From Timema cristinae (Eukaryota; Arthropoda; Insecta; Phasmatodea; Timematidae), in assembly GCA_039000515.1 (NCBI GenBank), contig JBCFYV010000001.1:51567894-51631893 (forward strand): DNA of 64,000 bases, in the 5' to 3' direction. The notes beneath the pieces are model-generated. The model was given only the letters and a program-made list of their open reading frames with translations, was not told where the DNA came from and made no database searches. Of the stretch, positions 1 to 13,800 are shown one piece after another (within the stretch, counting starts at the first letter, position 1; each line of letters starts with the position of its first letter). Position numbers and translations under genes: made by a program.

Positions 1-960
1 AATGATGTTCATATTAAATTTGGTAAGAAGTAATAAATGACAAATTATATCTTCTTTATTTTTATTCCCTTCTCCTTATTTTGTAGTAGCTTAGTCTACT
101 GACATGTTTCGGTGTTATTATTACTGTCACACAACTTCAGATCTGAGGAAAACCAATGTAACTGTAAAAGTGAGTAAAGAGCTATAACAATAAAATTGTA
201 AAGTTAATAAAGTTAGGCATTAGAAAGTAAAATAGTCTAAAGTGAATATACGATATTATATGAAACATTAAATAAATAACATACATTATAATTAATATAA
301 TACATAAGCTTGTTAATTTAAGTGATTATTTATCCCATGCCAGAATTCTTAAATTATACCAATTTCCCTACTATTATATTTCAAAACGTTAAATTTCCTT
401 TAAGCTTATAAAAAGAAGAATAGTGTAGCATTGCATGATGGTTCATCACAAGGTCCATGGGCCGCACAGAATCGTGGGTAGGGCCTAAGTGGCCCGTGGA
501 CCACTAGTTTTAAATGCTTCTTTCACTCTCCTACAGGTAATGGAGAGTTCAGGATTCAAATACCGACCGGGTGTTTTTTCTTTAATTGTTTCCTAATCTT
601 CTTTCAAGACAAATGAAGGTGCATTTCCTCTCAATCCTGGCCCCATCCCCTCTACCTCATAATTTGTACGAACATCCCGAACGTGTGGTAAGACACGGTG
701 CACAAAAATATTAACATAAAAACTACATCAATTTAAGTGTTCTAGTTCAATATGTCTAGCACCATTGCTATTTGTTCCTAATATGGATATTAATTTCACT
801 ACACAACTGTTTTATGGGAACATAATATATTTCAAACTAAAATAACATAAACTTCATGTATTAGCATTTTATCCAGTACATCTATTATTTTATATATTTG
901 ATTGATTTTACACATATGTACAGTACATTACAGAAAAGAAATAGGTTTACAAACTTTTTT

Positions 961-1209
961 TAAGCACGCGTCTTACTACCCATTTGGGTTATACATTTAT
1001 GTACTAATCAAGCTAATCACTCTAGGGATTAGGAAGATTATACTTATAGGAAGTATACCCGCATTTGCGTGAAGGGGGAGTAGAAAATCATTTTGGAAAA
1101 AACCACCCTCACGACACCCAACCGAGATTTGAATCTCAATCTCTGCATCATTAGCAGTTTGTTCTACTGCGAGAGTAGCGCCTTAGACCATGCGGCCACC
1201 GAAGGGGAT
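961..1209 (-). repeat. Old SINE-B copy (tRNA-derived SINE)
   Basis: Read on the minus strand it has a tRNA-like head with A box (GTGGCCGCATGGTCTAAGG) and B box (GAGATTCAAATCTC). A body rich in CTCCCCCTTCACGCAAATGC follows. The tail resembles ATAACCCAAATGGGTAGTAAGACGC, the 3' signature of the SINEs in this window. Many substitutions from the young copies mark it as old. Confidence 0.75.
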
Positions 1210-1299
1210 TAAAACTAATTAATGTGATTATTCCCCTATGCGTTAAAAGCACTCCATGGTGTGAGCCCGTAAACGAGCAATACTGACCGAGTGGCCGCT

Positions 1300-1525
1300 G
1301 CTCTAAACGATGATAGTTCCACCATTTGTGGATAGAGGATGTTATGGGGTCCGGCCGTTAATCTAAGTTTTTCTTTAAAAGAGCCGCTCGTTCTTTATTC
1401 AATTAGCTCCTCATTTGCTCTCGCGAGGTTGAATTTGATCCCATTCCAGACCCAGCGTCACAAATACATCTTGGCAGCACCAGGGATTGAACCAGAGCCC
1501 TCTAGCCACCAGACCACATATGTAG
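1300..1525 (-). repeat. tRNA-like repeat, possibly a third SINE family
   Basis: On the minus strand, TGGTCTGGTGGCTAGAGGGC followed by GGTTCAATCCCTGG reads like an RNA polymerase III A box and B box. The body does not match SINE-A or SINE-B. It lacks the shared 3' tail, so the assignment to a SINE is tentative. Confidence 0.4.
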
Positions 1526-1726
1526 TGATATTTTCGTACATCTGATTAAATCCGTCTTTCATTAAACCTATACATATTATGTCCTTTCTTGGATCATCCA
1601 ATCGTTAGTTTATATCCCAGGTAGGCTAACACCACAGTATATATACTCGGAAAATGGAGAAACTGTCAAAATATGTTTGTTAAGGTTACAAAAGATACTA
1701 CAAAGTAATATTTATCTCTAAATATT

Positions 1727-1732
1727 TTTATT
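1727..1732 (-). promoter_or_regulatory. Polyadenylation signal AATAAA of OBP-1
   Basis: AATAAA on the minus strand, 109 nt past the OBP-1 stop codon. OBP-2 and OBP-3 have the same hexamer about 75 nt past their stops. Confidence 0.6.
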
Positions 1733-1840
1733 TGACCAAATATAGTCTAATACAAGTGATAAAAACTCAGACACATTTAATAACTGTTGGCGATACGTCC
1801 TCGAAAGACACGTCTTGAAGTTTCAAGAACTCATTCAACG

Positions 1841-1867
1841 CTATCCCAAGTAATGCATTATCACAGA
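1841..1867 (-). CDS. OBP-1 exon 7 (last, 8 codons plus stop)
   Basis: The acceptor TTTGTTTTCAG precedes TCTGTG. Exon 6 ends in phase 0, so the tail reads SVIMHYLG then TAG. OBP-2 (SGIVVQMG) and OBP-3 (SGIMSHMG) stop at the same codon, which settles the frame. The longer open frame through this exon at 1767-1967 is out of phase with exon 6 and is a shadow. Confidence 0.82.
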   Translation of the reverse strand, partial: SVIMHYLG

Positions 1868-4800
1868 CTGAAAACAAACACATTAAGTTAGTGTAAATTA
1901 TAGCACTTGAAGGCGGAATCCTTAAGATTAGTAGAGCCTGAATAATATAGGGCGTGCATATGAGCATTTTATTTAGAGAAATGATTTAAAATTAGGTTTA
2001 ACTTGTAATCATCTGCATTGCTATAAAATAAATACTGATGTATATTAAATCATTTGTATGGCATCAATTTCATCCATTAGGATTTTATTTTATTTTTGTT
2101 CTACAATTTTCCTAATACTCTATCATTTTATTCATTACTAAATGTTTTTGCTCAATGCACTTTTTTCATACATATTTGTATTGCAATAGTAATTAATTAA
2201 TAGGCATTTTGTTATCAAACTCAACATATTAAATGAGATAACGTTTAGGTTAAATAAAGATATTAATGATAATTATAAACAATAGTCCAATAATTATTGT
2301 AATATATTATTCTTTGATGCAGCATTTGATTTGCAAGTTGAGTGGAAAAAGGCTGACGCCTCTTATTTTGTGTTTTATAAGTTATTGTATACAGAAACAT
2401 GATCGTCCGAATCGCGATTATCCAAAATTCCAGTTTATACGGAATACCCCTTTGACTAAAAAAAATTACATAGTCTATGTTTGATTTTTTGATAAGTTGT
2501 AGGTCTTATTCTAGCCTTGTTTGAACAAAAAATACAATTTTTTTTTTTTAAATCACTGCATCTTACTACCTGTTCAGGCTATACACTTATGTACTAATAC
2601 TGCGCTAATGTTTTTAGGGATTAGGAAGGTTATATTCATATGAAGTGTATCAGCATTTGCATGAAGGGAGACTGGAAATTCATTTAGGGAAACTCACCCC
2701 AGTACACCCAGTCGATATTCGAACCTCAATCTACTTGCCATAGGTAGTCTGGTTTATTCCAAGAGTAGCGCCCTAGATCATCTGATCAGTGAGGTGGATT
2801 AGAAAACAATTGAGTGCTGTACTAGACACATGCACACAAAATACACTTTCTGTTTTATTTACATGAGTACTAACTTTTAATCAATCTTTTTAGCATCGCA
2901 TTTTACTACCTATTCGGGTTATTCGCTTATTTAATATTGATATTTTTTAAAATGCTGAATATTTATTTTTCAAAATTGTTAGTGTAAATATAAAGCTTGG
3001 ACTTTACATTCTTCGGTTTGTACGTTGATCCACGTTTGTAGTGGCAGTGATTGACAGCGAGGTTAGCCTGTGTATGAATACACGATGGCCCATGGAAAAG
3101 CCTTAGACAAGCCATTCACTTGCTCATTCTCCATATCACAATATGGGTGAAAGGGGATTGAACTCCTCCAATTCAGAGTGAGGCGCCTGCTAGATAGAGG
3201 AGGCGGGCTACTTTTCCGTGGCCCACTCTGTAGTAAGACTATGTTATCAATAAAAAGTGTTAATAAACGCTTCTAATAATACTTCGCTAAGGATCACTTT
3301 ATAATAGAATTTTTCATAACTTATTAAAGGAACAAAAAATATATAAATAAAACTATCGTGTTTTTGGTTTCGTGATTGTGGCAAATTGAGATTTTATAGT
3401 ACATTGAATAATAAATTCGACATTATTATATTCATACTTGTATGTTCTTATAACTGACCACCAACATAAATAGATGGAACTCGTTTTGAATGACGTCATC
3501 AGTCACCTTCATTTCATATGATTCACCATTTTGATTTGTGAAGGGAAGGAAATTTTTTAAAGGCTCTCATTAGTAAAGTACTTTTAAATTAAATACAGAT
3601 ACCGCTCGGCAAAAAAAAAAAAAAAAATCCAAATGACAATTTTCATAATCTAGGGTTTCAATAATGTAAAAATGTTTAAAAATTTAAAAATAAATTGTTC
3701 GTTGTGAAAGTTTTGACTACCAAAAATGACAGTAACTCAACATTATGGTCTTGTAGATCATATAATTTGGAGAATGGATACACGAGAGTATATATCTGGC
3801 AGCTTTTGCTATCTGTCAGTTATCTCCACTCCAATGGTGAATGGTTAATGTATTCATAGTGTATTCCGAGAGGAGTATACTCACATCAAAAAGGCATGGG
3901 CAAACTAGCCTTGCAAAGAGGCATTCATCCGTCTGAACACCAACTGCAACAAAAATTAAAATATTTCATTTAAAATACAGTCATCAACTTTGAGATTATA
4001 GTCAAATGTTTCGGGGAAAATGTGATCACTTGACTTGTTCAGCTATACGGTAAAAGGAAAGTTTTAAGGAAAAGTGCTGATTTCTTTTACTTGCAGCTCT
4101 ACAAATAAGATAATTTGTTACTTTCTAGTATCTCAATATAATTAATTATTGTTTATGTATGTTCAAATAATATAACCATTAATATATAAACGATGCAAAC
4201 TGAGCCATTGCCCTGACACACACATAATGGCATCTCAATGGCATCGACTGAAATGACCTCATGGAGATCCCTCCAATTATATACAAATTGTTATGTCATT
4301 AGAGGGAAGTGTTATATTTTTCAAAGTAAATGATTATTTTAGACAGTTGTTTCTCAAAATTGTAAACTCTAACTTGAAAAGTAAAATGCGCAGCGTCCTG
4401 TGATTGTAGTGAAAGATGAACGTGAGTTGGATAACTTCATTCCGGTTGCACAATGCAATCTTTATAATATTTAATGTTTCCGATTTAGGGTTAACCAATA
4501 AAGGGCATTTGACTATACACGATGCACTATAACCTGAGGTTGCAGAGTAATATTAGCGGAAATTTCTCAAATTGGCCTGTCTTTTAATGTGTTGGAAATT
4601 ATAAACTAGTTTGGAAGTTTAACTGATTATTATTATTATTCTTAGCACCGCATCTTACTACCCGTCCAGGTTGTACGCACTTACGCTAATGTGTAATGGT
4701 AGGGTGATAGTGAGATGAAATGGAGGACATACAGTTGAAATTTGTCATATTCATTTAAGTACACAGCGCCTAGTAACGGTACACTGTTTCAAACACACAA

Positions 4801-7800
4801 TTTGAAATTAAACTGTTATAAAAGTCTTAATTTTTCTCTTCAACTGGATATCTGATTTTATTTGAATATATACAGATATGTATGTGTGTGTGTGTCGGGG
4901 GGGGGGGGGGTCAATAATTTGCTTAGGGATATATAGGGCTGACACTTCCCCAATTAGGAACACTAAGATAACCAAACTTTTTGTGGGAATGATCTAGCCT
5001 ACCTTTTTCTACGCAAACCTGGAGATTCTTTATAATGTCTTCCCCTCCGGCTATTCCCCTTATCTTAATGATCTTTTCCATTGACTCCAAATCGATCTCG
5101 TTATTCTTTATCTGGAAAAACGACCACACAAAATTACAAACTTACAAACACTAGAAAGTGGGACTAACCACAGCACCATTAGGTTACAAATAACATAAAT
5201 AAGTACCTACTTGTTAGAGTTAGTTAAATACATCATGTTTACCACGAGGGAATATTGGTAAAATACACTCGTTAACAAATAATAACACATAAAGCAAGGA
5301 TTTAGCTACGTTCAATTTTTGGTCAATTTTTAAATATAACAAAAGATTATGCCTACACTTAAAATACCTAACATAGTGTTTAATTTTTCAATAACATTCT
5401 AGTCTATATTCATAAAGCGGTAACGGTTGAAATAAATAACTAGACTACTATTTTGTATTGACTTCCCTTTTACCCGCATTATAAAACTCAGCTTCTATGA
5501 ATACAATATTGAGCTATCATGTTCTTACCACTCCAAGTTTGGTCATAACGCAGCCAACTATGCACTGAAACAAAATATTAAATATTTACATTAGAACACT
5601 GTTGAAGATTGAATATCTTTTATTATTGAATATCGAAAGGTAAACCAATATAACCTAATGTTCATCAGTTTCATATCATTCAGACGCTACACAAGTATCA
5701 GAACAATTTGATATATTCATCCTCACTTTATGGGTTTAAAATAAATTTAAATAGTTAAAAGTAGAACTCCACGAATGATAGAGCTATTAGCCTATTATGG
5801 TACAAATCAAATTTGAAAGGAATAACCCTTAATAACATTGATAAATAATTGGCCTAATTTTATCAAAAATTAATAGATAAGCTTGTTACTTTAAGCCCTA
5901 AATCAAAGCCCTCTAATTTTACTTTTAGGGTAATATCCCTAATTATAGTTCAAGTAATATAGTATATGTCGTACATTTGGCAAAGCTGAGTGGGACTTTT
6001 TCAAACTGGTCACTGGCTAGGACAATTTGAAAATGCAATATACCTTCATCATGGGTCAATAAGCCAATAAGAAACCTTGTGTCATTTGTGGCCAATAAAC
6101 ACTAATCACGAAACATTTACAATATTGTCGTCCACCAATTGGTTCCATTTCAGCTTCTGTGTTATTGTGCCACAATTGTTATGTGCTTTTAAGAATGATA
6201 AAATGTTGATTTCTTCAATACGTTCCGATAAACTTTGTATTAATTAAATAGCTATTTATAATTATTCTCTTATTTTGATGTTGTTTAGATTAAAGAGAAA
6301 ACTTTTGTAATTCAATTTTATTTTTAAGATTCGGATGGACACCTACTATATAAGAACGATAAAGTTGTGCCGGCTATTGCTTAAAAAATATGCATAGTAA
6401 CAACATACGGTTTTTTGCATTGCATTAAACTTGTAAATTTAAAATGAACTATATTAATAAAAAAAGTTACAAGTTAATATTTACATTTTTACAATAAGAC
6501 GTAATTTCAATTAAATTTAAATAAAATAAAACATGAAATACAAGAATATAGTTTTGAAGTTATCATATTATTATAGAGAATAAGATAATGTTCGATCATA
6601 CACGACACATATTTACAATACAATAACGGGCAGAAAATTTGATATTTTTAAATTAAATCATGTCTGAACTGTTGAAAAAGTTCAGTAGCTGCCTGGTAGA
6701 ATGCTCTGTCCTCGGAAGCGCCTCTCCCTCACCTCCCTAACCCCTCTTTGGCATCAACTATCTTTTCATCTTTTTTTTCTGTAAGCCATGCTTCTCCCCC
6801 TTCCCTTCCAACATTTATTTCTCCTTCAGGTAAAACCCTGGTCTGGACATTAACTGTCTGTCACCTTGTTACTACTATTATCTCCAAACCTCAGTTTTTG
6901 TAAAGGTTCCTTTTGATGTATTTGCATGATCTATGTTAAAAGTTTATTTATAGAGTAGGCTTGATTATGTTTACCTTATCAATAATTTGTGTAACAATCT
7001 ACAGTGTTTCTTTGATTAGATACAAACTTTTTGTAGAGAAATTATGTTTTTTAGCCAAGAAAAATATTCTAGGCGATACTCCCGCAATGGAAACAGAAAA
7101 TTTGTGTTACACAGCAGGAAACCAACTAAAAAATATTAAAACACTTTGAGAAACACTACCAAAGCAAAAAGCGAGTTAAAAAACAATACCTATTTTGTTA
7201 CTTTTTTGTTTAGTGTTGGTGTTTGTAACATATATATTACACGCACCAGTGGTTGAGTAGACTAATATGCTAGTATAGCATTGCACTCTATCGCTGTTGT
7301 CGGTGAGGTCGAGGTTCGAATCTCGTCCAGGTGAATTAGAGGGGCTTATCACATGTGATTACCCGCCTCGGTGGCGTAGTTGGCTACCGCGCTAGTCGTG
7401 TAGAGCCCGACTGCTGAGGACGGGGAGATCGAGGTTCGAATCTCGGTTGGGTGAACTGGGGGGGGGGGGGTTCCTAAATGGTTTTCCACTCTCCCTCCAC
7501 GCAAATGCGGGCTCACTTCCCTTAATTCAACCTTCCCAATTCCTAATCCATTAGCGTAATTAGTACTTAAAGCGTATAACCCGAACGGGTAGTAAGACGC
7601 GGTGCTAAATAATAATAATAATAATAATAATAACATGTGATTTATCAATGGTTTGCCATCCTCTCTATGCGCTAATGCAGGATCACTTCCTCTCAACTAC
7701 CTTGGTAACCAAAACGGAAGATATAAATAATAGTTTGTGGGTCATTTATAAAGGATATTGTATTTTAATTATAAATGTTTGACAAAAAAAAAAGACAACA

Positions 7801-10800
7801 AATCTAACAATATTATTTCCAATATGCCCAACACGTTCGGTTAATCGACTAAAATTATACAAACATTATTATATGGAATAGGTTAATTATATAAAATAGT
7901 ATGTAATAAATTAGTTTTAGGGTTATTTTGTCATTAAATCTAAATACATCCCCGAATATCATGTGAATTTCTTGGATGTGATTACGAATAGGGTGCGGAG
8001 GTGGATGTTATTTTCAACATTTGTGCCGGAGTTTACTGACATTACAGCAATAATGTTTGCTTGCATTTGCCCATTTATTTTAAAACATAGTCCCAATAAG
8101 TATTTAGTAGCTCACATGATAACAAAAGTGTGTAGGTTACTTTTGTTAACATTTTAAGCTATTGCTATAATGACACTAAATTTAACAAGTTATGTTTATT
8201 TAAGATTCGGATGGATATCTACTTTAATATGAGGTTGATTTTGTCTACTGTACCCCACGAAAAAAAAACCCTAACAATAACATACGTTTTTTTCATTCAA
8301 TTTAACTTGTAAACGGAATATGAAAGATTGCACTAAAAAAATGCAATTTAATATCTACTTTAATACAAGATATATAATTTTATTTAAAAATAAATAAAAC
8401 TTTAAATACAAAATGATAGTTCAAAATTAAGCATTTTGCTCTGACAAGTAAGAGGATTTTCTACATACAAGACAGTCAAATTATAATGCATTAGACTAGT
8501 AACTTGACACTATGGTGATGGAGGGGGTGTAAAGGAGAGACTAGACGAAGAGACAAAGAATTTTTTGTTGTTGTTAAAAGCTTTATTTATGAAATGTCAA
8601 GATTTAATAAATTAAAATGTCCCACTATTGGAAGCTGTGTACCAAATTCAACCTTCTAGATAGTGGGGAAGTGAGTTAAATAAGGACTCTGGTCCACGCA
8701 AACAAACGGCCATTTCCTGAATGCATAAACAATTGATATAACATTCTCTATCAGACATTATCCTTAGACTATGTCACTGAATTTTATATAATAGGCCTCT
8801 GTATAGGACAACTTGTTTAATGTATTAGTGTATAAATGTACATGGTCCCCAAAGGAGAACAAAACAAGTATGCCAGTGAGTGTACGTCCCCACCCTTACT
8901 CTCCCCTAAGAACTTCATAACCTTGATCGCTGGTGTGGGTGGAGGGGGTCTACGTTCCTTCTTTGGAGGATATGACTTTCATGATTAATTTTTTCACACT
9001 TCATTTAATTTATCATCCCTTATTTCTCCTTCACTCTCACCAAGCCATGCCCTCTCAATGAACTTGCATTTACTGTCTTTTTATTTATTTCATATAATTA
9101 GTTTTGAGTTACTTTAATTATAGTGTTTTTACGTAAAAGGTCTATTATGGGTCGACACGTAGTTAAAACATCATAATAATAATAATAATAATAATAATAG
9201 TTATTTTAAATATTCTATGGTAAGTTTTCTAACAATAAAGTATAGTTGAAATATGTTACTATAATGCCAACTATTGCTTCATTATTTAAACAACTTTTGC
9301 CAGGGTCTTTGGTACCTTCTATTCTTTCCTCCATCATTGCTCATTTAATCACAGGTTGAGAATTTACCAGTAGAGGAGAGAAGTAACAAACAAATTATGT
9401 TTTTACTATGGAATCTGAAGAAAAAATATGTTTGTTTAAAATAGTAATGTTTTTTTTAGTCTATAAACAATGTTTCAGTATGTTCATTTTAAACTTATCC
9501 AAGATGAATGCTATTTTTTTTTAAAGTTAGATTACTTAATCTAGTATTAAATAACAGTATACCCGCCTCGGTGGCGTAGTTGGCTAACGCGCTAGTCGTG
9601 TTGAGCTCGGCCGCCAAGGACGGGAGATTGAGGTTCGAATCTCAGTCGGGTGAACTGAGGGTGGCTTTTCCAAAATGGTTTTCCACTCTCCCTCCACGCA
9701 AATGTGGGTTTCCCTTCCTCTAATTCAACCTTCACAATTCCCAATCCATTAGCGTAATTAGTACTTCAAGCGTATAAACCGAACGGGTAATAAGACGCGG
9801 TGCTAAATAATAACCCTATTGTTTTGAACTGTCGGTTTTATTTCATGTTTTTGAAACAGTTTGAATGAAAAGTAGCTAAAGTATTGTCAGATTATTGCTT
9901 ATTCTTTTTACAAAATATATATTTGAAGTAGTCCATTTTACAGTTTCAAAATTCCCCCCTCCTCCCTCTTTTAAGATCTACAAATACTAAAAGTGATTAT
10001 TTAACGTATAGTTTCAATTCTAAAATATGTTCGAGTATACGAACTTTAATTTGATACTGGCTAAACTAGGGATACACACGCAACTTCCCATTTAAATTAT
10101 TGTTATTACTATGATAATATCGTGACTTTAGCGTTAGTGCGTATAGCCCGAATGGGTAGTAAGACATGGTGCTAATAATGATAATGATATACAGTGGGTA
10201 ATATATAAACTAAATAAAAATGTCACCATTTATTGTAAATAATGATTCCCTTGGGTAACTCGAAAAAATTGTACTTAGGAATTGGAGCCCTTGTCCTTTG
10301 ACTTGGGACGACATTCTAATATTATTATTATTATTATTATTATTAGCACCACGTCTTACTACCCGTTCGGGTTATACGCACTTACGCTAATGTGTAATGG
10401 TAGGGTGATTATGAGATGAAATGGAGGACCTACAGTTTAACGTGGAATCCGAACCACGGTGGAGACCTGGCATTCCTCACATTCACAAGATGTCTTGTCA
10501 GAGGTGAAGGAAGGGTTTGGTAATCAGATAAATCTTTGCCGGGACCGAGGATTGAACCCCGGCCGCCAGCATAGAAGTCTGACACCTTACCCCTAGACCA
10601 CCAGGTCACCGACATTCTAATAAAACACCGAGATTGCGGCTCGAAACTCCACACTACTCCTTAGAGCAGAGGTGGGCAAATTTTATCCCCGAGAACCACA
10701 TGGACATATGTGAGGTCTCTAGCTGGCCGCATGTAACAAACGTCTAAATTAACTAAATAATGAACTTTATTATCACGGAAAATTGCATATATTAGTCATA

Positions 10801-13800
10801 TAACCATATAGCTTCGATACAAAAAAAAAGTAGCAAATAAAATCTAATGTCATAACAAATAAAACTAAATATGTTATGTACTCATGTTGATACTTAGCCT
10901 ACCAAATGTTGATTAATAACTACTCAAATTGCCATCGTTAATGGAATTTATGCAACTGTCCAAAATCCTGCACAAGTTTGTCGAAGTCAGGATTCAGCTT
11001 GTTCGTCCTAAATCGCGAAACACTTTGTAGATTTGAGTATGTTAAGAGAGACCTGTTCTTTGCTTTGTTAATGTTCATGCATGAGAAAGTCTTTTCACAA
11101 ATATAGGTAGAAGCAAATAACACAAACATCTTTCTGGCAAACGTTTTCAAATTACCAAACTTTTCTCTACAAGTGATGCATACAATTCAGTTAGTTTCAT
11201 TTTCTTAAAGTCTGCTTAAAGATTGATTAAATCAAACTGGAACTCATTTGATTTGCTCTTACACATGGAACATTATAATCGAGCTTTCTCACTTGTTCAA
11301 ATGTCTAAAAACATGCACTGATTATCTATTTAATTTGACATTTTTGTTAGTAAAATCACAACAATTTTACAATTGCGTGCGGCCCTCAAGCGGCCCGTGG
11401 GCCGTAGCTTACACACCGCTGCCTTAGAGAGCATCATCATGATAGCTTTTCTTTGGTTTTGTAGTAAGCAACAAAATTGAAAGGATTAGGGGGGTTGGTG
11501 GCGGCCGGGAGTAATGACACTCCGAAAGGGGTAGGGAGAGTATTAGAGGGAGGAGAGGGGTTGGTGTTGTTACTGCCCTAGCTACAGCAGCGCAGCTCCG
11601 GTGTGGTGTTAGCACATGGTACTACTTGGAGTAGAGATTTGCCAAACCTCGAGATGTCCATCCGAATCTTAAGTGTTGGCTTACCAAGTCGGTTTTACGC
11701 CATCTTATTTTCAACTTTTGTTTAGCGGTTTTTAAATTTACAGAGTAAGCAGGGGGAGCTGAATTGTATCCATTCTGAATGGTAGCCATTCAGACATTTC
11801 TTAAACAAGCACTACAAATAAAAAGTCTGATTTGTATCCATTATCATAATACCCACAAAATCCTGAATTGTATCCATTCTGAATGGTAGCCATTCAGACA
11901 GTTTTCAAATAAACGACTTTAACAAAAATCATGATTTGTATCCACTATAATTATTTGCATTATATCCACAAAATCCTGAATTGTATCCATTCTGAATGGT
12001 AGCCATTCAGACATTTTATTAAACACGCATTACAAATAAAAAGTCTGATTTGTATCTATTTTCATAATGTCCACAAAATCCTGAATTGTATCCATTCTGA
12101 ATGGTAGCCATTCAGACATTTTTTCAAACGAGCACCACAAATAAAAAGTCTGAATTGTATCCACTAGAAATATTTGCATTATACCCACAGAATCCTGAAT
12201 TGTATCCATTTAATTGCGGTACCACTTGTCTGATAGATGGCAGCAGAAGAAACTCGCCTTAACTCATTCCATGTTTAATAGAGAGCAGCACCTATTCTTA
12301 ACACATTTTGTGTTTACTAGAGATAGAGAGCAGCACTATCACTATTTTAATATATATATATTAAAGAAAAACAAGGAATCTCGCTCTCATTTTACTGGTA
12401 CATTATCACTTTTAACCATAGTCTCAAGAACTCCCTTCAAATCACAAGATGAATTTTATTATTTAACAGTTAGAAGCAAAGATTTTTATTTTTTTAAACT
12501 GCCCTCCCTCTCGTTTGACTTTAGCTGGATAAATAGTTAGGCATTTCTACTTATAGTGGGCATAATGATAAAGGGCTATAGATAAAAATCATATTGTCTG
12601 GAGATGTAGCTGTTGAGGAGTGGTAAATATAAACGCTTACGGGGTTTTTCAATCAAACTTAACAAAACTAGTACATAAAATGTAGGCCTGTGTTCAAGTT
12701 GAGTATGATAACCTATAACTTCCACTTCAACACCAACCCAGATAGACCTACATTATAAACTGATGAAATTATCTGTAGATAATAGGATATGACACTTTAA
12801 AACAAATCTATATAGATTAAAAGCATATAGGCCCTCTAATTACAAAAATATTGTTTCTTTATTGCCATGCCCTATCTTAGATTTAAGTTACTTTAACCTT
12901 TGCTTAGAGTAAGTGATATTTTTCTGTGAGCAAATAATATGGCGTCGTTAAAGTATCTACTGCTGTCAATTGTCATAATAATAGTATTTAAATACAGGAT
13001 TTCCAACAAGATGATAGTAGGGTTTATATATATATATAAAACAAGCACCTTAATCACAGATATATTCTGTAATGTTTTAAAAAATAAGTTGGAAAATCCG
13101 TGTTTGGATTTTAAAGTAATAAGACAATAATAATTAAAAAATATATTTTTTACATTAATATAGAGATAGTGCTGCTCTCTAGTTACCTCGGAATGAGTTA
13201 AGGATAAGTGCTGCTCTCTAGTAAACATGGAATGAGTTAAGGCGAGTTTCTTCTGCTGCCATCTATCAGACAAGTGGTACCGCAATTAAATGGATAGAAT
13301 TCAGGATTCTGTGGGTATAATGCAAATATTTCTAGTGGATACAATTCAGACTTTTTATTTGTGGTGCTCGTTTAAAAAAATGTCTGAATGGCTACCATTC
13401 AGAATGGATACAATTCAGGATTTTGTGGACATTATGAAAATGGATACAAATCAGACTTTTTATTTGTAATGCGTGTTTAAGAAAATGCCTGAATAGGTAC
13501 CATTCAGAATGGATACAATTCAGGATTTTGTGGATATAATGCAAATAATTACAGTGGATACAAATCAGGATTTTTGTTAAAGTCGTTTATTTGAAAACTG
13601 TCTGAATGGCTACCATTCAGAATGGATACAATTCAGGATTTTGTGGGTATTATGATAATGGATACAAATCAGACTTTTTATTTATAGTGCTTGTTTAAGA
13701 AATGTCTGAATGGCTACCATTCAGAATGGATACAGTTCAGGTGTCTCAGTAAGCATATTCATTAGATGAGCTATTCTGGTTTTCAAAGTTTAACACCTTA

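Larger units (their letters stand above)
1..1726. other. 3' flank of OBP-1, repeat-rich, no gene seen
   Basis: This is sequence beyond the OBP-1 polyadenylation signal. It is AT-rich. It holds an old SINE at 961-1209 and a second tRNA-like repeat at about 1300-1525. A hAT-like terminal scrap (GGTCCATGGGCCGC and a later GGCCCGTGGACC) lies near 450-505. The short ORF at 1339-1545 lies in the tRNA-like repeat and is not a gene. Confidence 0.6.
3944..5002 (-). other. OBP-1 intron 5
   Basis: About 1.06 kb. It carries a truncated SINE-A (4631-4739) and a (GT)n tract running into 13 G at about 4881-4910. Nothing else is recognised. Confidence 0.6.

Noticed and set aside
1767..1967. 66-codon minus ORF through OBP-1 exon 7, giving a longer C-terminus
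   Set aside because: It is out of phase with exon 6. The phase-0 reading stops at the same codon in all three paralogues.
12214..13285. Two related proteins ([13 protein letters not shown]...) as a gene pair
   Set aside because: Mirror translations of the two arms of a foldback element.
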